In this document: positions 14,789 through 21,096 of the stretch, piece after piece
Numbering within the stretch: the stretch's first letter is position 1
Layout: each line of letters opens with the position of its first letter
NCBI GenBank assembly: GCA_021156265.1
Contig: JAJNBR010000007.1
Coordinates: 1-23,903 of the forward strand
DNA: 23,903 bases
Reading direction: 5' to 3'
Source: Flavipsychrobacter sp.
Lineage (GTDB): Bacteria > Bacteroidota > Bacteroidia > Chitinophagales > Chitinophagaceae
Notes under the pieces: model-generated
Databases searched by the model: none
What the model was told of the DNA's origin: nothing
The model's input: the letters and a program-made list of their open reading frames with translations, nothing else
Made by a program: the position numbers and the translations under genes

Positions 14789-15562
14789 ATGCGTGCTATT
14801 TGGACAGGTGCTATAGGTTTTGGCTTGGTGAATATCCCGATACGGATATTCAGCGCCACGCAGTCGAGTACACTCGACTTGGACATGCTCGATAAAAAAG
14901 ACCACTCGAACATCAAGTTCCAGCGGGTAAATGAGAATACCGGCAAGGTAGTGCAATGGGCAGACATCGTGAAAGGCTATAAACACGAGGGTGAGTACAT
15001 TGTGCTGGAGGATGAAGATTTTGAAAAAGCCAGCCCCGAAAAAAGCAAAATGATAGAGATACAGGAGTTTGTGAAAGAAACCGAAATAGATCCGGCTTTC
15101 TTTGATTCACCCTACTATCTCGAACCCTCGAAGGGCGGCGAAAAAGCGTATGCGCTGTTGCGCGCTGCACTTAAGGAGACAGGTAAGGTTGCACTGGGTA
15201 CTTACGTAATGCGGACCAAGGAAAACTTCTGCATGCTGCGCGAAGCCAATAATATGATCATCCTGTTCAAGCTGCGCTTTCCCGAAGAGATACGCGATGC
15301 AAGTGATCTGAAAATACCTGAAAAAGCCGAGATCAAGCCGGCGGAGTTGAAGATGGCTGTGAGCCTGATCAATCAACTGACGCCAAAGAAATTTGATATC
15401 ACCAAGTATAAAGACACTTATTCGGCCGAACTTATGAATATGATAGAAGCCAAAGCTAGTGGAGTAAAACCTAAGAAAACCGAGATCAAGATGGTGAAGA
15501 GCAAAACCAAAGACCTCATGGCACAGCTTAAAGAGAGCCTGGAGCGTAAAAAAGCATCGTAA
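14789..15562 (+). CDS. ku: Ku homodimer protein of bacterial non-homologous end joining
   Basis: The protein has 257 residues, typical for bacterial Ku. It binds double-strand DNA ends as a ring-shaped homodimer and recruits LigD. The start MRAIWTGAIGFGLVNIPIRIFSAT is the classic family N-terminus. The Ku bridge and core region includes YKHEGEYIVLEDEDFEKASPEKSK, DPAFFDSPYYLEPSKGGEKAYALLRAALKETGKVALG and ENFCMLREANNMIILFKLRFPEEIRD. A Lys-rich C-terminal tail (KPKKTEIKMVKSKTKD...ERKKAS) fits the DNA- or LigD-contacting tails of other Ku proteins. It ends 2 bases before ligD, so the two are co-transcribed and probably coupled. Confidence 0.97.
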   Translation: MRAIWTGAIGFGLVNIPIRIFSATQSSTLDLDMLDKKDHSNIKFQRVNENTGKVVQWADIVKGYKHEGEYIVLEDEDFEKASPEKSKMIEIQEFVKETEIDPAFFDSPYYLEPSKGGEKAYALLRAALKETGKVALGTYVMRTKENFCMLREANNMIILFKLRFPEEIRDASDLKIPEKAEIKPAELKMAVSLINQLTPKKFDITKYKDTYSAELMNMIEAKASGVKPKKTEIKMVKSKTKDLMAQLKESLERKKAS

Positions 15563-15564
15563 GC

Positions 15565-16242
15565 ATGAGTTTAACGAAGTATAAGCAGAAACGAAACTTT
15601 GGTGATACACCTGAACCTGCGGGCAAAGTAAAAAAGCAAAACGACAAACTCACGTTCGTGATACAGCGGCACCACGCCTCTCATCTGCATTACGATTTCA
15701 GGTTAGAGCTGAATGGTACGCTGAAAAGCTGGGCGGTACCTAAGGGTCCATCCCTCAATCCAAAAGACAAACGGCTTGCCATGATGGTAGAAGATCACCC
15801 GCTGGAGTATGCGAGCTTTGAAGGTGATATACCGGCCGGCAACTATGGCGCAGGGCATGTTGACGTCTGGGACAAAGGCAGCTATGAGCCGGTAGATGAA
15901 AAAGGCAATGTCATTTCGGCCAGCCAGTTCAACAAGGCGCTGCATGGTGGTAGCATTAAGTTCAGGATGAAGGGCCGAAAGCTGAAAGGCGAGTTCGCGC
16001 TCGTAAAACTGAAAAGCGATGAAAAAAGCTGGTTGCTCATCAAGCACCGCGATGAACATGCGACTGATGAAGATTACAGCGCAGAGGACTACGCGAAGAA
16101 AAGTTCTCTTGCATATACTGCCGCACGGAACGCCGGCACAATATCTATTTCTAAAAAAGCTGTAAAGAAAACTGCGGCAAAAAAAGTTCCGGCTAAGAAA
16201 GCCACCGCTGTAAAAAAAAAGCGCCGCCTGAAGAAGACCTGA
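15565..16242 (+). CDS. ligD: LigD, N-terminal 3'-phosphoesterase part (ends by frame change)
   Basis: The 225-residue frame holds the LigD phosphoesterase (PE) domain, which trims 3'-phosphate or 3'-ribonucleotide ends before joining. The metal-site and catalytic residues known from Pseudomonas LigD are recognisable: H36, H42, D44 and R46 (in HHASHLHYDFRLEL) and H78 (MVEDHPLEY). GDIPAGNYGAGHVDVWDKG and SWLLIKHRDEHA follow. The tail is a Lys/Ala-rich linker (KKTAAKKVPAKKATAVKKK). The frame then runs into a TGA at 16240. The linker continues perfectly in the -1 frame into the ligase domain, so this is most likely the first third of a PE-ligase-polymerase LigD and not an independent gene. It could also be a deliberate shorter product (see the slippery site). 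Confidence 0.9.
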   Translation: MSLTKYKQKRNFGDTPEPAGKVKKQNDKLTFVIQRHHASHLHYDFRLELNGTLKSWAVPKGPSLNPKDKRLAMMVEDHPLEYASFEGDIPAGNYGAGHVDVWDKGSYEPVDEKGNVISASQFNKALHGGSIKFRMKGRKLKGEFALVKLKSDEKSWLLIKHRDEHATDEDYSAEDYAKKSSLAYTAARNAGTISISKKAVKKTAAKKVPAKKATAVKKKRRLKKT

Positions 16243-16251
16243 AGTCTGCTT
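16211..16251 (+). other. A9 tract with slippery heptamer and hairpin inside ligD (frame-change point)
   Basis: Nine A (16212-16220) followed by G give zero-frame codons GTA AAA AAA AAG, i.e. the -1 slippery heptamer A AAA AAG used by dnaX. A -1 shift here places the ribosome in the frame of the ligase-polymerase part at 16221 (GCG CCG CCT GAA). About 9 bases downstream an AAG-A-AGAC / GTCT-G-CTT hairpin (16231-16251) can form; the zero-frame TGA overlaps its loop. No upstream Shine-Dalgarno-like stimulator is seen. One extra A would also restore the frame, so a sequencing error is an equally simple explanation. Confidence 0.6.
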
Positions 16252-16304
16252 ACAAACCCACTTTCCGCAGCCGTCCTTCTAAATACACCGACTTTATCAA
16301 GCCC

Positions 16305-18152
16305 ATGCTGGCCAAACTGCACGACAAAGCATTTGATCGTGAAGGCTGGATATTTGAAATAAAATGGGATGGCTACCGCGCAGTGGCAGAAGTAAATGGA
16401 AAAAACTCACGCCTGTATTCGCGCAATGGCCTCGCATTCGAAAATGAATACGCAGTTGTCTTCGAAGAACTAAAAAGAATAAAAAAGAAAATGGTGCTGG
16501 ATGGTGAGATCGTGGCGTTCGGAGAGAACGGCATGCCCAGTTTCCAGGCCATTCAGCAATACGATCCTGCTACCACTCCCCTTGTCTATTATGTATTTGA
16601 CATACTATCGCTGAACGGAAAATCGCTAAAGAATAGTCCGCTACTGGAACGCAAGCAGATATTGAAAGACCTGCTACCAGAAAGCGATATTATCAAATAT
16701 TGCGACCATGTGGAAGACAACGGGAAGGAGTTTTTCGAATTGATGCAGAAGCAGGGATTAGAGGGAATGATTGCTAAACGGAGCGATAGCCGGTACATTG
16801 AAGACAGCCGCAGCAGCGACTGGTTGAAAGTAAAGCACATGCTTACCGACGAAGCTGTGATAGCGGGTTATACGGCTCCCCGTGGAGGCCGCAACTATTT
16901 CGGGGCGCTGATTCTTGGCAGCTATGAGAATGGCAGACTGAAGTACATCGGTCATACCGGTACTGGTTTCAACCAGAAAACGCTTAAAGAGGTATACGGT
17001 AAGCTGCAGGACCTGGTAACAGACACCAGTCCCTTTGAAGACAAAATAAAAGTGAATTCACCTGTAACCTGGGTAAAGCCCAAACTGGTGTGCAATCTAA
17101 AATTTACAGAGGTGACTGCCGATGGCAACCGCAGGCACCCTGTATTTATGGGGCTGCGAAAAGACAAAGCAGCCAAAGAAGTAAAGCTGGAAGCGCCAGT
17201 AGAAACTGAAAAAGCGGAACCTGTAACGGTAGAACAAAAAGCTATGCAAAAGACAACCACCATCAGCGGCAAAAAGCTGCCGCTGACCAACCTCGACAAA
17301 GTGTACTGGCCTGAAGAAGGCTACACCAAGGGCGACGTTATCAACTACTACAGCGAGATGGCCAAACACATGATCAAATACCTGAAGGGCCGGCCGCAAT
17401 CGCTGATGCGTACACCAAACGGCATTACCGGCGGAGCGTTCTATCATAAAGATGCAGGAGAAAATGCACCCGACTGGATGGAAACGTACCCTGTGTGGTC
17501 CGACAGTTCGAACAAGACAGTGGATTACCTGCTTTGCAACGACAAACCTTCCTTATTATATATCGCAAACCTCGGCTGCATTGAAATAAATCCCTGGAAC
17601 TCAACCATAAAAAAGCCTGATCATCCCGACTATTTTATCATGGATATAGACCCGTCTGAAAAGAACAGCTTCGACCAGGTGATAGAATGCGCGCAGGTGA
17701 TCAAGGAAATACTGGATAAGGCGGGAGCGGAATCTTATTGCAAGACATCAGGCTCTACGGGATTGCACATATATGTGCCACTCGGTGCGAAGTACACTTA
17801 CGAAGAAGCCAAACAGTTTGCGGAAATGATCGCGCAATTCGCCCAGGAACAATTACCTGGATTCACCACTTTGGAACGGTCGCTATCCAAACGCGGCAAA
17901 GACCGGATATATATTGATTACCTGCAAAACAGGCGCGGCCAAACGTTAAGCAGCGTTTACAGTCTTCGTCCCAAACCGGGAGCACCGGTTTCAACACCAC
18001 TGGAATGGAAAGAAGTAAAAAAAGGTCTGCAGCCTACCGACTTCAACATCGAAAATATCTTCAAACGCATCGAAAAGAAAGGCGACTTGTTTGCCCCGGT
18101 GCTAGGCAAAGGTATTGACATGCTGAAGGCCATTAAAAAACTGTCAGAATAG
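16305..18152 (+). CDS. ligD: LigD, ATP-dependent ligase and primase-polymerase part
   Basis: Numbering is from the in-frame ATG at 16305, but the same frame reads upstream through RPSKYTDFIKPMLAKL, so the natural protein continues from the PE part. Ligase motifs: K20 in FEIKWDGYR (adenylated lysine), SRNG (39-42), DGEIVAF (66-72), YYVFDIL (95-101), EGMIAKR (153-159) and WLKVKH (173-178), then the OB domain with FTEVTADGNRRHPVF. From about residue 322 a polymerase domain of the archaeo-eukaryotic primase type follows: LTNLDKVYWPEEGYTKGD, catalytic D447/D449 (IMDIDPSE), SGSTGLHIYVPL (482-493) and YIDYLQN with D538. Order is PE-ligase-polymerase, common in Bacteroidota. Joined length would be about 870 residues. 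With Ku it repairs double-strand breaks without a template. Confidence 0.93.
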   Translation: MLAKLHDKAFDREGWIFEIKWDGYRAVAEVNGKNSRLYSRNGLAFENEYAVVFEELKRIKKKMVLDGEIVAFGENGMPSFQAIQQYDPATTPLVYYVFDILSLNGKSLKNSPLLERKQILKDLLPESDIIKYCDHVEDNGKEFFELMQKQGLEGMIAKRSDSRYIEDSRSSDWLKVKHMLTDEAVIAGYTAPRGGRNYFGALILGSYENGRLKYIGHTGTGFNQKTLKEVYGKLQDLVTDTSPFEDKIKVNSPVTWVKPKLVCNLKFTEVTADGNRRHPVFMGLRKDKAAKEVKLEAPVETEKAEPVTVEQKAMQKTTTISGKKLPLTNLDKVYWPEEGYTKGDVINYYSEMAKHMIKYLKGRPQSLMRTPNGITGGAFYHKDAGENAPDWMETYPVWSDSSNKTVDYLLCNDKPSLLYIANLGCIEINPWNSTIKKPDHPDYFIMDIDPSEKNSFDQVIECAQVIKEILDKAGAESYCKTSGSTGLHIYVPLGAKYTYEEAKQFAEMIAQFAQEQLPGFTTLERSLSKRGKDRIYIDYLQNRRGQTLSSVYSLRPKPGAPVSTPLEWKEVKKGLQPTDFNIENIFKRIEKKGDLFAPVLGKGIDMLKAIKKLSE

Positions 18153-18169
18153 TAATGGATAAAATAACG

Positions 18170-18177
18170 TATATTTG
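18170..18177 (+). promoter_or_regulatory. -7-like element TATATTTG downstream of ligD
   Basis: TATATTTG fits TAnnTTTG exactly and points into the 230-base gap between ligD and sucD, where no plus-strand gene exists. No TTTG is found at the proper distance upstream, so it is a weak call. If active it would produce a small RNA. Confidence 0.3.
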
Positions 18178-18231
18178 CAGTAGTAAATTTATCGTCAGGA
18201 CCCCTGCGTGATAGTTACAAAAAACGAAAAA

Positions 18232-18246
18232 ATGTCAAATTGACAT
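18232..18246. other. 15-base palindrome in the ligD-sucD gap
   Basis: ATGTCAA-A-TTGACAT is a perfect 7+7 inverted repeat, about 55 bases after the -7-like element. It could be a protein-binding site or an RNA hairpin. A second perfect hairpin CACTCT-GCC-AGAGTG lies at 18312-18326. Confidence 0.35.
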
Positions 18247-18330
18247 TGTTGTTTCATAAAAACCTCCCCAAATCGACAACAACCGGCAACAAATCGCGGG
18301 TTTCAGCTAAACACTCTGCCAGAGTGACAA

Positions 18331-18359
18331 AAGAAAAGGCCACCCAATGGGCAGCCTTT
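18331..18359 (-). terminator. Intrinsic terminator of sucD
   Basis: On the minus strand AAAGGC...CCC-ATT-GGG...GCCTTT (with a 2x2 internal mismatch) is followed by TTCTTTTG, 25 bases after the sucD stop. It may also limit plus-strand read-through from ligD, though the plus-strand tail is less T-rich. Confidence 0.75.
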
Positions 18360-18383
18360 GTATTATGAGGTCTTTTATTAAAA

Positions 18384-19274
18384 CTAGTTGGCAGCAACAG
18401 GAGCTTTGCTCATTACCTGCGCCATTGTTTTACCAATATCAGCAGGGCTGTCTACTACATGAATACCACATGCAGCCATGATCTTCATCTTAGCTTCAGC
18501 AGTATCGTCTGCACCACCGATGATGGCACCGGCGTGGCCCATACGACGGCCCGGAGGCGCTGTCTGGCCGGCGATAAATCCAACTACTGGCTTGCGCATG
18601 TTGTTCTTCAGCCATTCGGCAGCTTCAGCTTCCATATTACCACCTATTTCGCCTATCATGATAATACCTTCAGTCTCAGGATCGTTCATCAGTAGTTCTA
18701 CCGCTTCGCGGGTAGTAGTACCAATGATCGGGTCGCCACCGATACCGATAGCTGTCGTTACACCCATACCGGCTTTAGCCACCTGGTCTGCAGCTTCATA
18801 TGTCAACGTACCAGACTTAGATACGATACCGATCTTACCTTTTTTGAACACGAAACCAGGCATGATACCCACTTTCGCCTCGTCTGCAGTGATAACGCCG
18901 GGACAGTTAGGACCTATCAGCCTGCAGTCGCGGCCGCGGAGAAAATCGCGGGCCTTAACCATATCCTGTACCGGGATACCCTCAGTGATACAGATGATCA
19001 CTTTAATACCTGCTTCAGCAGCTTCCATGATAGCGTCGGCTGCAAATGCAGGTGGGACGAAGATGATGGAAATATCAGCACCGGTATTAACTACCGCATC
19101 TTTTACAGTGTTGAACACCGGTTTGTCCAGGTGTTTGCTTCCACCTTTGCCGGGAGTTACGCCACCTACCACGTTAGTACCGTATTCGATCATCTGGGTA
19201 GCGTGGAAAGTACCTTCTGTGCCGGTAAAGCCCTGCACGATCACCTTCGAGTTCTTATTTACTAAAACAGCCAT
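18384..19274 (-). CDS. sucD: Succinate-CoA ligase (ADP-forming), alpha subunit
   Basis: The protein has 296 residues. With the beta subunit SucC it interconverts succinyl-CoA and succinate with nucleotide phosphorylation in the TCA cycle. Motifs: the CoA-binding Rossmann start VIVQGFTGTEGTFHA (residues 11-25), GGVTPGKGG, IICITEGIPVQDM, IGPNCPGVI (120-128), GIVSKSGTLTYE and the phospho-histidine H247 in GRRMGHAGAIIGG. No sucC is adjacent, so the two subunit genes are separated in this genome. It has its own promoter and terminator and appears monocistronic. Confidence 0.98.
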   Translation of the reverse strand: MAVLVNKNSKVIVQGFTGTEGTFHATQMIEYGTNVVGGVTPGKGGSKHLDKPVFNTVKDAVVNTGADISIIFVPPAFAADAIMEAAEAGIKVIICITEGIPVQDMVKARDFLRGRDCRLIGPNCPGVITADEAKVGIMPGFVFKKGKIGIVSKSGTLTYEAADQVAKAGMGVTTAIGIGGDPIIGTTTREAVELLMNDPETEGIIMIGEIGGNMEAEAAEWLKNNMRKPVVGFIAGQTAPPGRRMGHAGAIIGGADDTAEAKMKIMAACGIHVVDSPADIGKTMAQVMSKAPVAAN

Positions 19275-19301
19275 GAGCTATAGATTTTTCTTTAGTGCGG
19301 G

Positions 19302-19332
19302 CAAAATTAAGCTAAATACGACCAAAAGCAAA
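19302..19332 (-). promoter_or_regulatory. Promoter of sucD
   Basis: On the minus strand TTTG (19332-19329), a 19-base spacer and TAATTTTG (19309-19302) match the Bacteroidota consensus exactly. The predicted start gives a leader of about 20 bases before the sucD ATG. Confidence 0.85.
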
Positions 19333-19442
19333 TCCAAGTTATATGAGAAGAATTACAAAGTTTAAAAAAATCCAACCGGCAGCCAACCCTTTTTCAAATG
19401 CCTCAGTCTTATATAGTACAACAGCACGAAAACGACTCTTTC

Positions 19443-19477
19443 AAAATAAAAAATGGTGCTGCTAACGCCGCACCATT
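19443..19477 (-). terminator. Minus-strand intrinsic terminator without a gene
   Basis: AATGGTGC (8 bp) pairs with GCACCATT around a 10-base loop and is followed on the minus strand by TTTTATTTTG. No minus-strand gene lies to its right before the next plus-strand genes, so the transcript it ends is unknown. Confidence 0.7.
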
Positions 19478-19523
19478 GCTGAAGAAGTTAAAATCTGTAA
19501 TGGGTAATCAATTCTAGATTTCG

Positions 19524-19550
19524 AAGACCGGTTTCTACCGGTCTTTTTCA
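19524..19550 (+). terminator. Plus-strand intrinsic terminator without a gene
   Basis: AAGACCGGT-TTCT-ACCGGTCTT is a perfect 9-bp stem followed by TTTCATTT on the plus strand. No plus-strand gene ends just before it, which points to an unrecognised small transcript starting left of it, or to a stray element. Confidence 0.75.
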
Positions 19551-19617
19551 TTTACTACTGTAAGATAAAATTATTTTCCCATATTACAAATATGTGACAA
19601 AGCTTTTTTAAAACAGG

Positions 19618-19690
19618 CATCTTTTTTGCAATATGATGGGGTATATTTAACTTCAAAATATATTGCCTATGTAACCCCAACACTTACTCT
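19618..19690 (+). repeat. Conserved leader block, copy 1
   Basis: The block contains TTTTTTGCAATATGA, an AT-rich spacer, then GCCTATGTAACCCCAACACTTACTC. The same order recurs at 20872-20947 before the next gene. It lies about 180 bases before the ATG of the T9SS protein gene and is not coding. It may be a promoter region with an alternative consensus or a shared regulatory leader. Confidence 0.5.
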
Positions 19691-19870
19691 CGCTTGTTGG
19701 CTGCTTATTTTGCGGGCAGTCTGCCTGTAGCCCGATATGCTGAATAATGTTGTCTATCTGTTAATAAGCCGAACGGGAGGGAACGGGACTGCTGTTGAAC
19801 GCATATCGTAATAATAATTTAGGATAGGCTACTGCTGTCTGTCCATCACCTTAAATTCTCTATTTATTTT

Positions 19871-20839
19871 ATGATCCGGCAAATATTCCTGATCCTGCTT
19901 TTTGTTACAAACCAATCAGTGCTGCACGCACAGCAGGTGTACGATGGTCATGATTTAGACTCGACTACTTTCACATTTGAACAACTGGATTCGCTGACCC
20001 GTCCTGCAAAAAAAGAACACGTTGATACTTCAGGTGCCCTTCTTTGGAAAATAGGCACGACATCCAAGACATTCTTCTCTGCCGGTGCATTGTCAGACTA
20101 TGCTATCATGACAGACACCAGTTCCTCTTACGCCATCAATGCCAACGACTGGTTTGTCTTGAAGCTCGACCAAGGCCCTCTTTTTAATGTCATCGTTAGC
20201 TTTTGGCATAAATACCAGACAACATCCAAACATGACGGCGGTATCGTGGAATATTCTGTAGATAGCGGGCTTAGCTGGATGAACCTTTTGGATACCTGCA
20301 ACGCCGACACAAACGCCTGGACCAGTAGTGGTATAACAACCCATAACTTCTATGGCTGGAACGACACGCTGCTTGACGGCACACGAGCTTTTACAGGCTC
20401 CAGTAATGGATGGCAGTATTCACGTTTTCAATTTTTTTACGGTTTACCGGTCAAAGGGACCGCCGCTACGTGCCTGCCGACAACCAGTGCCTATGTGCGG
20501 TTCCGCTTTGTAAGTGACGGCAGCCCGGAATCGCTGGATGGCTGGATCATAGACAATCTAAGGATAGAACGCGATCATTACAGCGCTGTCAAAGAACTGA
20601 GAAACGATGACGGTGTTGCAATACATCCCAACCCGGCTAGCGATTATCTCACCATAACGACCGATGGCGACAAGTATAGTCACGCTGTTTTGACAAATGG
20701 CCTGGGACAAGTTGTCGTGCGGTCAGAGATCGGTGGCAATGTCGTGCAAATCAACATCAAAGAACTGCCGCCCGGATTGTATTTTCTCCAGATGAGGGGC
20801 CCTGAGGCGATTGCCATAAAAAAGGTGCAGAAACAATAA
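19871..20839 (+). CDS. Secreted protein with T9SS type A sorting domain (MAM/jellyroll-like)
   Basis: The protein has 322 residues. Residues 1-21 are a signal peptide (IFLILLFVTNQSVLHAQ). The middle resembles a MAM or concanavalin-like beta sandwich as seen in many secreted Bacteroidota proteins: SFWHKYQTTSKHDGGIVEYSVDSGLSW, SRFQFFYGLPVKG, AYVRFRFVSDGSPESLDGWIIDNLRIE. The end, IHPNPASDYLTITT...LPPGLYFLQMRG...IKKVQKQ, is a T9SS sorting domain. No catalytic motif is visible; it is probably an adhesin or surface-binding protein. Its leader is long (over 150 bases) and carries a block shared with the next gene. A 257-base gap separates it from the next gene. Confidence 0.85.
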   Translation: MIRQIFLILLFVTNQSVLHAQQVYDGHDLDSTTFTFEQLDSLTRPAKKEHVDTSGALLWKIGTTSKTFFSAGALSDYAIMTDTSSSYAINANDWFVLKLDQGPLFNVIVSFWHKYQTTSKHDGGIVEYSVDSGLSWMNLLDTCNADTNAWTSSGITTHNFYGWNDTLLDGTRAFTGSSNGWQYSRFQFFYGLPVKGTAATCLPTTSAYVRFRFVSDGSPESLDGWIIDNLRIERDHYSAVKELRNDDGVAIHPNPASDYLTITTDGDKYSHAVLTNGLGQVVVRSEIGGNVVQINIKELPPGLYFLQMRGPEAIAIKKVQKQ

Positions 20840-20871
20840 CCTTCCTCATCACAAACCTTTTCATAAAAACG

Positions 20872-20947
20872 GATGTCTTTTTGTAATATCACCAATAGTT
20901 TAATATTAACGGCTAAAAACGAATGCCTATGCAAGCAACCCTTACTC
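20872..20947 (+). repeat. Conserved leader block, copy 2
   Basis: GTCTTTTTGTAATATCA, a 34-base AT-rich spacer, then GCCTATGCAAGCAACCCTTACTC correspond to copy 1 in order and approximate spacing (42 versus 37 bases between the G of TTTTTG and GCCTATG). It lies about 150 bases before the ATG of the SprB-repeat gene. A small hairpin TGGTC-CGA-GACCA (20984-20996) follows. Confidence 0.5.
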
Positions 20948-21096
20948 CTCATCTCTTATTGCTATACTTCCATCTAAGGAAATTGGTCCGAGACCAGGAG
21001 TATCTGTTTTATCACAGTATCTGACTTCGGTCGCCTTTTACTTTTTATTGTGATGTCCCTGATTAATGACCTTTTTAAACACCTAAAATTTAACCT

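Larger units (their letters stand above)
19275..19870. other. Gene-free stretch of about 600 bases between sucD and the T9SS protein gene
   Basis: It contains the sucD promoter, two oppositely directed terminators (19443-19477 and 19524-19550), the conserved leader block (19618-19690) and a small palindrome GGCAG-T-CTGCC in the leader of the next gene. Only tiny open frames exist: 40 codons on plus (19343-19465) and 29 codons on minus; neither has a convincing signal or family. No tRNA or known RNA family is recognised. Confidence 0.5.

Noticed and set aside
18478..19365. Long open frame (295 codons) on the plus strand opposite sucD
   Set aside because: It is the antisense shadow of sucD. 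The sucD frame has complete family motifs, a promoter and a terminator; the opposite frame has low-complexity Pro/Ile/Ser-rich sequence without any known domain.
19343..19465. 40-codon plus-strand open frame upstream of sucD
   Set aside because: It has no promoter, no family and ends inside a terminator hairpin of the other strand. It is kept only as a possibility in the terminator finding.
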